DNA of 52,704 nucleotides, taken from positions 1-52,704 of the forward strand of contig JAFUGH010000011.1 in assembly GCA_017469465.1 (NCBI GenBank), in the 5' to 3' direction. Position 1 is the stretch's first letter. Each line of letters opens with the position of its first letter. The position numbers and the translations under genes are program-made. The stretch comes from Clostridia bacterium. Lineage in GTDB: Bacteria > Bacillota > Clostridia > TANB77 > UBA1234. The notes beneath the pieces are model-generated. The model searched no databases. It was not told where the DNA came from and saw nothing but the letters and a program-made list of their open reading frames with translations. Below, piece by piece: positions 36,069-45,451 of the stretch.

Positions 36069-36220
36069 CATCAAATAAGATGCTAAAAGCAATCTTATTT
36101 GATGCCATAAAAGTGGGTTCCACTTTTATGGAAAAAGAGATGCAAGGGAAAGAATTTCCTTTGCCACACAGACACTTTTTAGCTATAGCGTGAAAAAAGT
36201 GTTGTAGTGTGTTATAACAC
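36069..36220 (+). other. Candidate oriT: cluster of five inverted repeats upstream of the relaxase
   Basis: Consecutive hairpins: 36069-36104 (CATCAAATAAGAT arms, 13 bp, perfect), 36105-36131 (CCATAAAAGTGG arms, 12 bp, perfect), 36142-36164 (GCAAGGGAAA arms, one mismatch), 36172-36202 (ACACTTTTT arms) and a perfect palindrome GTGTTATAACAC at 36209-36220. They sit directly before a MobV relaxase gene, where oriT of such elements lies. The nick site is not assigned. Confidence 0.65.
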
Positions 36221-36265
36221 TTTACTTGCGGAGTGTTCTTTAGTTTGAGCGAGAGGAGGAATTTT

Positions 36266-37477
36266 ATGAGCTATGCAATCATTAGAAATGTGAAATATAA
36301 ACGTGCAAATTTGACACTAGCATATAGACATAACGAAAGAAAAAATAGTCATTATTCCAATAAGAATATCGATAAATCACGCACATATTTAAATTATCAT
36401 TTGAAAGAACCAATGCAAAGTTACGAAAAAGAATTTGAGAGAATCAGAAAAGAACACAATCTAAAAGGACAGATAAAAGATGTTAGCAATATTGCTTGTG
36501 AGTATATAATTACATCAGGAAAAGAGTTTTTTGAACAGATTGGAGAAGAAGAAACCAAAAGGTATTTTAAAACAGCCTATGATTTTGTATGTGAATATAA
36601 AGACTTGGGCGAACAAAATATATTATCAGCAGTAGTACACATGGATGAGGAGACACCTCATATGCACTTGGTGTTTATACCTGTAGTACATACATTAAAT
36701 AAACAAGGGCAAGAAATAGATAAAATTGCATGTAGTGAATTTTGGAAAGCAAAAGATAGTTACAGAAAGTTGCAAGATGCTTATTATGAGTATATAAGAA
36801 ATCATCATTTTGAAGTCGAAAGAGGAATTGAAAGTGATAGAATTCATTTATCAGTAAAGGATTATAAAGAAGTTACAAACTTTGAGAAAACAGAGAAAGT
36901 ATTGAAAGATACTTTGTTAGAACTAACTGAAATGCCAGAAGTAAAAGATATAAGAAAATTTATGATAAATCGTGATGAAAAAATCCAAAATGAGATTATT
37001 AAGCCACGAGATGATTTAATACAAGAATTGTATAAGGATAATGTGGCATTACATAAAGAACTTACTAAACAAGCTATGATTATCGATAAAGCTGAAACTT
37101 TTGAAAGGGAAAGAACAAATATATATTATAGCAATGAAAAATTACAAGAAAAGTGTAATAAGCTAGAAAAAGAATTAGAGGATACCAAGTTTGATATGAA
37201 ATTTGACCATCAAAATGAAATAAATCAATTGAATTATCAGCATCAGAGAGAAATTAAGAGATTGAAGAAACAAATTGAAAAAATTGAGAGAATTTTAGAA
37301 AATGTAAAAGAAAAAATTCAAGCATTTATACAATGGGTTTGTAAGAAATTATCTGTTCCAACTGAAGAGAAGATAATTAAAGAATTCGAAAATGATACAT
37401 ATATAAGTTTTGATATTGAAAGACAAATGACTATTAATAATGATATAGAAAAAGAGAATAATGCGATGGAAAGGTAG
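36266..37477 (+). CDS. mobV: MobV-family relaxase (Mob/Pre)
   Basis: A 403-aa plasmid-mobilisation protein. ATG 36266 (MSYAIIRNVKYKR) is used, as GAGAGGAGG lies 6 nt upstream. Motif I is HNERKNSHYSNKNIDKS and the metal-binding motif III is HMDEETPHMHLVF. A coiled-coil covers about residues 260-370. It would nick oriT and allow transfer by a helper conjugation system. A sub-lethal loss of motifs is not seen. Downstream cargo has its own promoter. Confidence 0.93.
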   Translation: MSYAIIRNVKYKRANLTLAYRHNERKNSHYSNKNIDKSRTYLNYHLKEPMQSYEKEFERIRKEHNLKGQIKDVSNIACEYIITSGKEFFEQIGEEETKRYFKTAYDFVCEYKDLGEQNILSAVVHMDEETPHMHLVFIPVVHTLNKQGQEIDKIACSEFWKAKDSYRKLQDAYYEYIRNHHFEVERGIESDRIHLSVKDYKEVTNFEKTEKVLKDTLLELTEMPEVKDIRKFMINRDEKIQNEIIKPRDDLIQELYKDNVALHKELTKQAMIIDKAETFERERTNIYYSNEKLQEKCNKLEKELEDTKFDMKFDHQNEINQLNYQHQREIKRLKKQIEKIERILENVKEKIQAFIQWVCKKLSVPTEEKIIKEFENDTYISFDIERQMTINNDIEKENNAMER

Positions 37478-37531
37478 AATGGAACTTTAACCACAGATTT
37501 AAATAAAAATAGGTAAATATAGGTATTTACA

Positions 37532-37560
37532 TTGATTTTTATGCCAAATTATTGTATAAT
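37532..37560 (+). promoter_or_regulatory. Promoter of the cargo operon
   Basis: TTGATT at 37532-37537 and TATAAT at 37555-37560, 17-bp spacing, 68 bp before the first cargo gene. Confidence 0.7.
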
Positions 37561-37627
37561 GATTCACAGAATAACGAATATTATGAATTTATTTCAATTT
37601 TAAATCTATTATAGGAGGATGATACAT

Positions 37628-38437
37628 GTGGAAGAGAACGAACATAATCTGATTATTGAAGAATTAGATGACATTGTTATGAACATACTTCATGATAAAT
37701 GTGTAAATATTGAAAAAAATGATGAATCTTCTGATGGAAATGTTTATATTATTGAAACTATTGGTAATAAGTATGTTGCTAAAGTATATGAAGATAAGGA
37801 ACACGCAGAATCAATGATTCTTTTGCATAAATCGTTACCATTATTAATTAGTGTACCTAAATTAATATATACAAATTATGAGTGTATTAATGATTCGAAA
37901 AAATATTATATTGTGATTTATTCATTTATTAATGGGAAACCAATTGATAAAACTTTAAATGATGGAAAAGTTGGAAATGATACAATTATAAGTGTTGCAA
38001 AATTGGTTAGAAAAATGCATGATATGACTTTAAGTGGAAATAAGTTTAAGTTACCTGAATTGCCTTTTGATACTATTAATAAAAGAAAAACATTATTACA
38101 CTTTGACTTAACGAAAAGTAATATTTTTCTAGATGAATGTAGTAATATATCCATTATAGATTTTGATGATGCAATGTATGGTTCTGCAATTTATGATATA
38201 GCTATTCTGATTTCTACTTTCTTCTTTTCAAAATCAAGAGGTATTGATATAGATGGAATGAATATTTTTTTGGATGCTTATTATGGAAATGATTTAAATT
38301 TAAAAAATGAAGAAATTAACTATATTAAAGAATGTTCTATTCAATGGATTGATTATTTAATATCTAATAATAAGCTTTCTCAAAATTTAATTGATAGTTT
38401 CAAAATCAAACGAACTTTGATAAGTGAAAATTTATAA
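37628..38437 (+). CDS. APH/ChoK-type small-molecule kinase
   Basis: A 269-aa phosphotransferase of the aminoglycoside/choline kinase fold. GTG 37628 is chosen: TAGGAGG lies 8-9 nt upstream, whereas ATG 37619 abuts it. N-lobe: NKYVAKVYEDKEHAESM with the ATP-binding Lys. Catalytic loop: LLHFDLTKSNIFL (HxDxxxxN) and metal motif IIDFDDAMYG. In a cluster with a sugar nucleotidyltransferase and glycosyltransferases it probably phosphorylates a sugar or polyol; antibiotic resistance is possible but not indicated. Confidence 0.8.
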   Translation: MEENEHNLIIEELDDIVMNILHDKCVNIEKNDESSDGNVYIIETIGNKYVAKVYEDKEHAESMILLHKSLPLLISVPKLIYTNYECINDSKKYYIVIYSFINGKPIDKTLNDGKVGNDTIISVAKLVRKMHDMTLSGNKFKLPELPFDTINKRKTLLHFDLTKSNIFLDECSNISIIDFDDAMYGSAIYDIAILISTFFFSKSRGIDIDGMNIFLDAYYGNDLNLKNEEINYIKECSIQWIDYLISNNKLSQNLIDSFKIKRTLISENL

Positions 38438-38463
38438 ATATTAAAAGAATGAAGTGATGAAAC

Positions 38464-38916
38464 ATGAAAGCAATTGGAATTATATGGAATATGGGAGAGC
38501 AATTTTTTACAGATATTTTAAATGATATTAATTCAATTCAAAATATTTCTTATATTAAAAAATATGAACTGAAAGATGAATATAAAAACTTTGTCCTTGA
38601 TTGTTACTTCGGTGATTCAGAAGCTTTTTTGGAAGGATATATTTATGAGAAAATAAATTCTATGAAATTAAATACTAACACGACTATTACTATTTTTGAG
38701 ATTGTAATTACGAATCCTTCTTTTAAAATTAATCCAGAGACTAATATTAAGCAATGTGTAGAAACCAAATTTATAAAACAAAAGATAAGAGAAAAATACT
38801 CTAATAAGATTAATGGATATTTTTTCGACAATTTAATTCATATTACTGATAATGAAGATGAGTATAATAATATGCAAAGGATACTGCCAAAGTATGATAG
38901 ATATATAGTAATTTAA
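38464..38916 (+). CDS. Unknown 150-aa protein of the cargo operon
   Basis: Not recognised. It is soluble, with alternating predicted strands and helices; the start MKAIGIIWNMGEQF and the C-terminal FFDNLIHITDNEDEY..RILPKYDRY look conserved in style. There is no membrane segment or metal motif. It is 26 bp after the kinase gene and 30 bp before the nucleotidyltransferase gene, so it belongs to the same operon and likely to the same pathway. Confidence 0.7.
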   Translation: MKAIGIIWNMGEQFFTDILNDINSIQNISYIKKYELKDEYKNFVLDCYFGDSEAFLEGYIYEKINSMKLNTNTTITIFEIVITNPSFKINPETNIKQCVETKFIKQKIREKYSNKINGYFFDNLIHITDNEDEYNNMQRILPKYDRYIVI

Positions 38917-38946
38917 AAAGCAATCAGTATTGAAGGGTGTGATACG

Positions 38947-40021
38947 TTGAATAAGTATTTATTAATTATGGCTGGTGGAGCCGGCACAAGATTATGGCCT
39001 ATTAGTACTACAAATAATCCAAAACAATTTTTAAAATTGTATAATGATGAAATAATGATTAATGAAACAATCAAAAGAGTAGAAAACTTATTTGATTTCG
39101 ATAATATTTTTATAGTAATTAATGAAAGCCAAAAAGAAATGGCAAAACGTTATGTTGACTCAAAAATACCAAGAGATAATATAATAATTGAACCAATGGC
39201 TAAAAATACGGCGATGTGTATTTTCTATTCCACCTTAAAGATAAAGAAGATGAAAGGTGATGGAGTCATAGCAGTTTTTTCATCTGATCATTATATTAAC
39301 AATGAAAAAGCACTACAAAATAGCATACAAGAATCTCTTATGATTGCAGAAAAAAATGAGTATCTTGTTACAATTGGAATTTTTCCATCATATCCTGCAA
39401 CATGTTATGGATATTTGGGTGTAAAGGAAAAAAATGATGAAAATGGATATATTGTTGATGAATTTAAAGAAAAACCTAATTACGAAAAAGCTTTAGAATA
39501 TGTAGAAAGTGGTCATTATTTTTGGAATAGTGGTATGTTTTTTTGGAAAACGAGTGTTATACTTAAAAATTTTGAAGAGAATTTGAAAGATATTAGTTTT
39601 TTTCAAAATGAAATTATGAAATGTATAAATACTGAGTTTGAAAGCAAAAAAATGATGCAAATCTATCAAAACATTGAAAATATATCAATTGATAAAGGAA
39701 TAATGGAGAAGGCTAATTCTATTAGAATGGTTAAAGCGGATTTTGAATGGAGTGATATTGGCAATATTAAAAGCTATTTTGATACCTTACGGTTTAGATT
39801 GTAATAATAACAGAATGATTGGTAAAATAGTGAGTAAAGGAACAGATAATTGTAATTTATACAATCAAGGAAATGAATTATTAGTTACCATTGGATTAGA
39901 GAACATTACTGTTTTACATTGTAATAATGTCATTTTGGTAAGTAATAATGATGAAATAGGTAAAACAAAAGAAATTATAAATGAATTATCCAAAAATAAT
40001 GAATATAAGGATTTTCTATAG
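38947..40021 (+). CDS. Mannose-1-phosphate guanylyltransferase-like, read through a CGG +1 frameshift
   Basis: ManC-type sugar-1-phosphate nucleotidyltransferase of about 357 aa, single-domain. TTG 38947 starts it after AAGGGTG. MAGGAGTRLWPIS is the nucleotide-binding signature, and IIEPMAKNTA, FKEKP and FWNSGMFFW are family landmarks. The first frame stops at 39802-39804. The in-frame CGG at 39790-39792 (codon 282) is the break: skipping c39790 gives ..SYFDTL-G-LDCNNNRMIGK.. to 40021, supplying the C-terminal beta-helix. It would make GDP-mannose or a related NDP-sugar for the glycosyltransferases downstream. Confidence 0.85.
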
Positions 40022-40033
40022 GGGTATTAATAA

Positions 40034-41026
40034 ATGGAATATTTTTTAGAAGTAACGAAAAATACGAGGATTGATGAATTTTTACATCAATTGAATAATA
40101 ACACATTGGTGATTTATTCACCTACATCATTAAAAAAATTAAAAGGTTTTAAATTAAATGCTAGTATGATTGATTGGCATACTATCTCAAAAAATACGGA
40201 GACTATTCAAGAAATTATGGACAAGTATCAATATGTTGATGAGATAGTTTCTTTTGGTGGAGGAAGTACCATTGATATAGCTAAATATATATCATATAAA
40301 TTGAATAAAAGACATATCTGTATTCCTTCAATGTTATCTACAAATACATATGCTACCAATAAAGTAGCTCTTTTAGTGGAAGGTAAAAAAATAACTTTAG
40401 ATGCCAAAATGCCAGATTTAATACTATTAGATAATGATTTTTTAAGGAAATCACCAGAAGAAAATTTATTTGGATTTGCTGATGTATTATCTATACATAC
40501 AGCATTGTATGACTGGAAAATTGCAAATCAAACGATAAACGAAAAAATAGACAACAATGTTTATGAAATGGCTAAAAACCTTTTGGAAAAGGCTAAATTG
40601 TATATTGAAATAAATAATTATGACATGATTGAATACGATGTTGAAAATCTTTATAAATTTATAGGAGAGGCTGGATATATTACGAATTTATATGGTACAG
40701 GTAGACCTGAAAGTGGTTCGGAACATATATTTGCCAAAGAATTAGAAAGTATACTTGATGTTCCGCATGGATTATCTGTTTCAATAGGTATTATATTAAT
40801 GACGATGTTACAAATGAGAGAAGAAGATGAAATAGTAGAATTAATACGAAAAATTAAAGTGTTAGATTATTCTAAAAAGTATAACATTACAGTAAACGAG
40901 ATTAGACAAGCATTTTTAAATTTAAAGCCTAGAGAAAACAGGTTTTCAATTGTTGATATAAATAATGAAAATATTAGTTTTAAGGAACAGATTTTAAAAG
41001 AATTTATAAAGAAACAAATTATTTAA
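40034..41026 (+). CDS. sn-glycerol-1-phosphate dehydrogenase-like (iron-type alcohol dehydrogenase fold)
   Basis: A 330-aa protein of the EgsA/AraM group. NAD(P) motif SFGGGSTIDIAKY (near residue 75), STNTYATNK, and metal ligands in GFADVLS (Asp), GSEHIFA (His) and PHGLSVS (His). Known members reduce dihydroxyacetone phosphate to glycerol-1-phosphate. Together with a kinase, nucleotidyltransferase and glycosyltransferases it suggests a glycerol-phosphate-containing glycan or lipid, an inference. It is 12 bp after the previous gene. Confidence 0.8.
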   Translation: MEYFLEVTKNTRIDEFLHQLNNNTLVIYSPTSLKKLKGFKLNASMIDWHTISKNTETIQEIMDKYQYVDEIVSFGGGSTIDIAKYISYKLNKRHICIPSMLSTNTYATNKVALLVEGKKITLDAKMPDLILLDNDFLRKSPEENLFGFADVLSIHTALYDWKIANQTINEKIDNNVYEMAKNLLEKAKLYIEINNYDMIEYDVENLYKFIGEAGYITNLYGTGRPESGSEHIFAKELESILDVPHGLSVSIGIILMTMLQMREEDEIVELIRKIKVLDYSKKYNITVNEIRQAFLNLKPRENRFSIVDINNENISFKEQILKEFIKKQII

Positions 41027-41035
41027 AGGTGAAAT

Positions 41036-42100
41036 ATGATTATAATAAATGATTTTTTTGTAAGGTATAAAGAAGCCGTTTCCAACCAGATGGAACTTTT
41101 ATTAAAAGAATTTGGAGGAAAAATAATATCTGCTACTCGATTTATGAATCAAAAAGCTTTTGAGAAAGAAGATAGGAAAGATCAGATATATGTTTATCCA
41201 CCATTAGTTTATTATTTTGTTGCGATAAAAGAGATTGTTATTCATCCGAATGAAATTATTCATATTTTTGAAGAAGAACCTTGCTTGTGGAAAAGAATAC
41301 TTCTAAACATGAGTAAAAACAAAGTATTTATTTCTATGTATAGAAGACCTGATGAAAAGTATGCAAAACATATAAAAAAATTTCATAATCTGTGTAAAAT
41401 ATTTGTTGAACTTGAAGCACATAAGAAAATTCTTAGTCAGTATGGAATTGAAGAGGATAAAATAATTGTTACACCAACTCCAGCGAAAATTACAAGACAG
41501 TTTAGTACTAAAGAGTATAAATTATCAAACATTAATATTTTATTTGCTAGTTGGAATAATAAAGAAGGAGATGCTATTACAGAGAGAGGATTAAGATTTT
41601 TATTAGAGCTATTAAGAGATAATTTATCCTTTACGTTGACGATTCCATTAAGAGATAATGATATTGTATCTTTTGTAAAAATTGCTGAAGAATATGGAGT
41701 TTGGAATAGAATTAGTCTTGTAGATATTAATAATAACATAGATAAGCTTACAGAACTTTTTGAAAATTCAAATTTCGTGGCTTTTGTTCCTCAAAAAAGG
41801 ATTGTGAAAGATGTACCTAATTCATTAATTGATGGTTTAGTTAGAGGAAAGCCTGCAATTATTTCTGATATTATAGATTTTTCAGATGTTGTTCTTAATG
41901 AAAAAATAGGGATTGTTTTCAAAAGAGGTGAAAAAGCGGGTAAACTAGATATATCTGAACAAAAATACAAAGAATTAAGTTTGAATGCGTATAAATATTC
42001 AGAAAAACATATACCACAAAATTATGTTCAAATAATTAGTAATGAATATAAGCAATTTTTAAAAGAAAGGATTGATATAATTGAGAATAGCAATAATTAA
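41036..42100 (+). CDS. Glycosyltransferase-like protein (GT4 type)
   Basis: A 354-aa protein with a GT-B C-terminal half: NINILFASWNNKEGDAITERG, FVPQKRIVKDVPNS and LIDGLVRGKPAIISDI, the donor-binding pattern of GT4 enzymes. The N-terminal half is poorly conserved. No signal or membrane segment. It starts 9 bp after the dehydrogenase gene and overlaps the next gene by 20 bp. Confidence 0.75.
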   Translation: MIIINDFFVRYKEAVSNQMELLLKEFGGKIISATRFMNQKAFEKEDRKDQIYVYPPLVYYFVAIKEIVIHPNEIIHIFEEEPCLWKRILLNMSKNKVFISMYRRPDEKYAKHIKKFHNLCKIFVELEAHKKILSQYGIEEDKIIVTPTPAKITRQFSTKEYKLSNINILFASWNNKEGDAITERGLRFLLELLRDNLSFTLTIPLRDNDIVSFVKIAEEYGVWNRISLVDINNNIDKLTELFENSNFVAFVPQKRIVKDVPNSLIDGLVRGKPAIISDIIDFSDVVLNEKIGIVFKRGEKAGKLDISEQKYKELSLNAYKYSEKHIPQNYVQIISNEYKQFLKERIDIIENSNN

Positions 42101-43217
42101 TCCATGGTCAATTTCCAAAAAATCTGTGGGTGGTACAGAAAGATTTGTTATGGACTTGGCTGAAGCATTGCATAAAAATGGAAATGAAGTAGATGTATAT
42201 ATGTTTTCAGGAGAAAATCATATATTAAATGGGATTTCATATATTAATATTAATTTACTGGATATAGATGGGGATGCGGATGAATATATGCTTCAAGAGC
42301 ATTTTGGCAAATTTGATACAGATGATGCCTATGATAATTTAGCCAAACTTTTAGAAAGTAAAATTGATGTTACTAAGTATGATTTTATTCAATTAAACTC
42401 ATTATTGTTTTTACAAGCATGGAGATGGAAGAAAAGAGTATTTACAATACATACAAATCCGTTTGAATATGAGCTTGCATGGGGAAAAACTTCTTATACA
42501 AAGTGTTTAGAAATAATGAAAAGGTATAAAGAAAATCCTGATACTATTTTTGTTGCTCCATCAAAGTTCTATGCTGAACTATATAGCGAGTTAACCAATT
42601 GTAAAATAGAATATATTCCGCATGCAATAGATATTTCAAGATTAGAAACACAAAGCTTAAAAGAAAAAATAATTCATAAATATAGTTTAGCAGAAAATAG
42701 AATACATATTATTGTTCCTAGTAGGCTTGAACCAATACAAAAACAGCCGATGCTTTTATTGGATGCCTGTTGCTTATTACCGCAAGAAATGAAGGAACAA
42801 ATTGAAATTATTTATACAGGTCTAGATAAACAATATATTAAATTTGTTGATGAATTAAAAAATAAGGCAAAAGAAAATAGTATTATTATTCATATAATTA
42901 GATTTGATGAAATGGCAGAGGTGTATAAAATAGGTGATTTTACAGTTCTTCCAAGTAAATCAGAGAGCTTTGGCTATTCGGCTTTAGAATCATTGTCTTT
43001 AGGAATACCAACTATTTTAAATTCAATACCTACATTTTTGGAAATAAGTACTGGAAACGAGAACGCCTATTTATTTAATAATTCAACTGTTGAACTAAAA
43101 GATTTAATTGCTAAATTCATAGAGCAAAATGATTTTAAAAGAGCTATACCTCCATTCGCATGGAGTGAACAATATAGTATGAACTCATTTGCAAATAATT
43201 ATTTGAAATTGATTTAA
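42081..43217 (+). CDS. Glycosyltransferase family 4 protein
   Basis: A 378-aa GT4 enzyme. TTG start (MRIAIINPW) overlapping the previous gene by 20 bp. The N-terminal acceptor loop is VGGTERFVMDLAEAL, and the donor-binding motif is SKSESFGYSALESLSLGIPTI with the conserved E-x7-E spacing. Probably the last biosynthetic step encoded in the operon; a terminator follows. Confidence 0.9.
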   Translation: MRIAIINPWSISKKSVGGTERFVMDLAEALHKNGNEVDVYMFSGENHILNGISYININLLDIDGDADEYMLQEHFGKFDTDDAYDNLAKLLESKIDVTKYDFIQLNSLLFLQAWRWKKRVFTIHTNPFEYELAWGKTSYTKCLEIMKRYKENPDTIFVAPSKFYAELYSELTNCKIEYIPHAIDISRLETQSLKEKIIHKYSLAENRIHIIVPSRLEPIQKQPMLLLDACCLLPQEMKEQIEIIYTGLDKQYIKFVDELKNKAKENSIIIHIIRFDEMAEVYKIGDFTVLPSKSESFGYSALESLSLGIPTILNSIPTFLEISTGNENAYLFNNSTVELKDLIAKFIEQNDFKRAIPPFAWSEQYSMNSFANNYLKLI

Positions 43218-43220
43218 TTT

Positions 43221-43254
43221 TAAAGGAGACGGCAAATGCCAGTCTCCTTTTATA
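43221..43254. terminator. Bidirectional terminator between the cargo operon and the HAD gene
   Basis: AAAGGAGACGGC and GCCAGTCTCCTTT are arms around a short loop, with T and A tracts on both sides. Confidence 0.85.
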
Positions 43255-43858
43255 GGTTAAAATCAAGCAAATCTTTAATGTCACATATTTTATAATCATA
43301 TTTTTTACAATTGCCAAATCCATAACTTGCCCATATAAAACTTATATTTGCTTCTTTTGCGGCTTTATAGTCGTTTTCTGTGTCACCAATATAAATGGCT
43401 GTAGAAATGTTGTTTCTTTTCATTAATATATTTATATTATTAGATTTTGGCAAGTTTGTATTACCAGAACATTCGAAATCCTTAAATAGACTCTGTAATT
43501 TATAATAGTTTATAAAGGACTCAATATACCCAATTTGACAATTACTAACAATGTATAAATTGTAATTGTTTTTTAGCTGTGTGATCGTGCTTATAGTATT
43601 TGGATAAATGTTACCACCATATTTTGAAAGGTACTTTACTTCTTCTAATTGGCTTTTTTCTATAAAAGCAGTGCCTAATTTTGAATCCTTGCTAAATAAA
43701 GTTGCAATTATCTCATCATTTGTCATACCCATAATTGATTTTATTGAAATATTAGAAGTATTGATATTAAATTGCTTGGAAACTTTTTTCCAAACGATTT
43801 CAATCTGTTTTGTAGAATCCCATAAAGTTCCATCTAAATCAAAGATTAGATTTTTCAT
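43250..43858 (-). CDS. HAD-family phosphatase (phosphoglycolate-phosphatase-like)
   Basis: A 202-aa HAD hydrolase. Motif I IFDLDGTLWDS (nucleophile Asp), motif II VSNCQ, motif III Lys in NLPKSN, motif IV GDTENDYKAA. A helical cap lies between motifs I and II. It probably removes a phosphate in the pathway encoded on the opposite strand, or in sugar-phosphate housekeeping. AGGTGGTG precedes the ATG on the minus strand. Confidence 0.87.
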   Translation of the reverse strand: MKNLIFDLDGTLWDSTKQIEIVWKKVSKQFNINTSNISIKSIMGMTNDEIIATLFSKDSKLGTAFIEKSQLEEVKYLSKYGGNIYPNTISTITQLKNNYNLYIVSNCQIGYIESFINYYKLQSLFKDFECSGNTNLPKSNNINILMKRNNISTAIYIGDTENDYKAAKEANISFIWASYGFGNCKKYDYKICDIKDLLDFNL

Positions 43859-43929
43859 TGTTTAAACACCACCTATCAATAAAAATTATATAACAGAAAT
43901 AATAATCTTACAAATGAAAAAATAGTGAA

Positions 43930-45030
43930 TTACAGGTAAGTTCTTTCAATCCATTTCTTAAACTCTTTTTTAGAAATTTCCCTTTTAAGGTAGTTTTCTT
44001 TCATTACAGCACCTTCGGATTTGTATTTTTCGAATCTCATTTTAGTTTTTTCTGTATGGTAGTGTGAATTACTACTAGCAAGTGACATATATCTTTTTCT
44101 GTACATCTCAAGTAATTTATCATTTTTGAGACTATTCTTATATGATTTCTCTTTTCCAATTTCTCTACATGTTTTTCCATTTTCAAAAATGTTATTGCAA
44201 TATTTGGTTGACTTTAAATTGTCTGGAATAAAATACTTACCACAATTTTTGCACTTTCTAATGGTATTGTGTTTATTCATTATAAATTCCTTGAATTCTA
44301 TTGCAAGAATACTAATAATATCTTCACTTTCAAAACCATAAGTGATGTTATATTTATAAATGGGAATGCCGGCTACTAGGTATTTACTTAATACATGATC
44401 TATACGTAAATCATCTATAAGTAAACTTATTTCATAATTATCAAACATATATGTATTGATTTTTCTATTCTCATTTTCCATTTGATATTTTTCTTTTGCC
44501 TTTTGGTATTCTTCAGGATGTTCTTTTATGTATTTTTTATATACTTCTACCTTTTTGTCAATGTATCTTTCAGCATCTTTATGTACATTAGATATTTCTT
44601 TTATTTTTTCCAAGTATTCATTTGGTTTTGGCGGAGAGTTTAACAGTTTACTATCATAAGGGAGATTCAAATTTTTTAAGAAAGTATTTTGTGAGTATTT
44701 AAAGAAATCTTGTACATTGTAGGAAATCATGACAAGTTGTTTGTAGTAATATTCAGAAGGAAGATTGATTTTTATAAGCTTAATTGGAATATCTATATCT
44801 GGATTATATCTAAAGTAATATGATTCAAAACAATATTTACTGATAAATAAGCCACATTCTGCAAGGTCGGATATATCTGTATTTAGAAATTCTACTAAAA
44901 GTGAGCCAGTACGTCTAACTTTGTATTTAGGAAGTGGATCCAAAGCGAAAGAATCTTTACAATTCACCATTTTTTTATAAAGCAATATTTCTGTATTTGT
45001 TTCTTTTTCAAATGCTATAGAAACATCCAT
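43930..45030 (-). CDS. DUF6076-like protein with C-terminal zinc finger
   Basis: A 366-aa protein of a type common in clostridial mobile elements. ATG 45030 follows GGAGGT; eight further codons upstream are open but lack a ribosome-binding site. The C-terminal third has the cysteine cluster CKNCGKYFIP..KYCNN..KTCREIG, likely zinc-binding. The N-terminal part is not recognised. Function unknown; family assignment is from the cysteine pattern only. The low complexity of its codons matches the element. Confidence 0.6.
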   Translation of the reverse strand: MDVSIAFEKETNTEILLYKKMVNCKDSFALDPLPKYKVRRTGSLLVEFLNTDISDLAECGLFISKYCFESYYFRYNPDIDIPIKLIKINLPSEYYYKQLVMISYNVQDFFKYSQNTFLKNLNLPYDSKLLNSPPKPNEYLEKIKEISNVHKDAERYIDKKVEVYKKYIKEHPEEYQKAKEKYQMENENRKINTYMFDNYEISLLIDDLRIDHVLSKYLVAGIPIYKYNITYGFESEDIISILAIEFKEFIMNKHNTIRKCKNCGKYFIPDNLKSTKYCNNIFENGKTCREIGKEKSYKNSLKNDKLLEMYRKRYMSLASSNSHYHTEKTKMRFEKYKSEGAVMKENYLKREISKKEFKKWIERTYL

Positions 45031-45224
45031 AAAATTTACCTCCACATCAAACAACCTGAAACTTCAAAATATTTTTTTGAGGTTGTGTAGTGTTAATCTT
45101 GCCGATACCCTAGTAGAATTAAGTCAGTTATTGTTGATAGTATTCTATAACGGATTACATAAAATGTCAACGAATAATGCACATTGAAAAATGAATAGTA
45201 GAAATTAGAACACATAATAATGAA

Positions 45225-45325
45225 ACTTTTGCCTGGCTAACGTGATGTCAAGGGGTAACTCGTCTGGAAGGGGAGAAGCAGGAAGCAGAGCCTGACTTAT
45301 GTGGTACGATTGAGTACCAGCTCTA
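45225..45325. ncRNA. Candidate structured RNA, unidentified
   Basis: A GC-rich island of about 100 nt in AT-rich surroundings. GTCAAGG near 45247 pairs with CCTGAC near 45291 (one bulged A), enclosing purine-rich GGAAGGGGAGAAGCAGGAAG with CTC/GAG pairing. A separate hairpin TGGTAC/GTACCA follows at 45302-45319. No ORF fits. It does not match the riboswitches, tmRNA, RNase P or SRP RNA that I can recall; strand undetermined. Confidence 0.4.
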
Positions 45326-45415
45326 ATTTTGTGATATGAAAAAAAGTTATTATTTTCACCAGAAAATACCATAAAGTAGTATTATATGGTGAAAATATAA
45401 CGTTTTAATAGTAAA

Positions 45416-45445
45416 TTGACAACTAGTATTAGCTTGCTATATAAT
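45416..45445 (+). promoter_or_regulatory. Promoter of the tandem-hairpin transcript
   Basis: TTGACA at 45416-45421 and TATAAT at 45440-45445 (18-bp spacing). Transcription would start near 45452. Confidence 0.7.
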
Positions 45446-45451
45446 AAACAT

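Noticed and set aside
37628-38437. Aminoglycoside resistance gene
   Set aside because: The kinase motifs are generic to the fold, and the operon context points to a biosynthetic role.
45250-45300. SRP (4.5S-like) RNA, suggested by GGAAGGGGAGAAGCAGGAAGC
   Set aside because: The asymmetric loop and tetraloop sequence of SRP RNA do not line up, and a chromosomal SRP RNA would not be expected inside the element.
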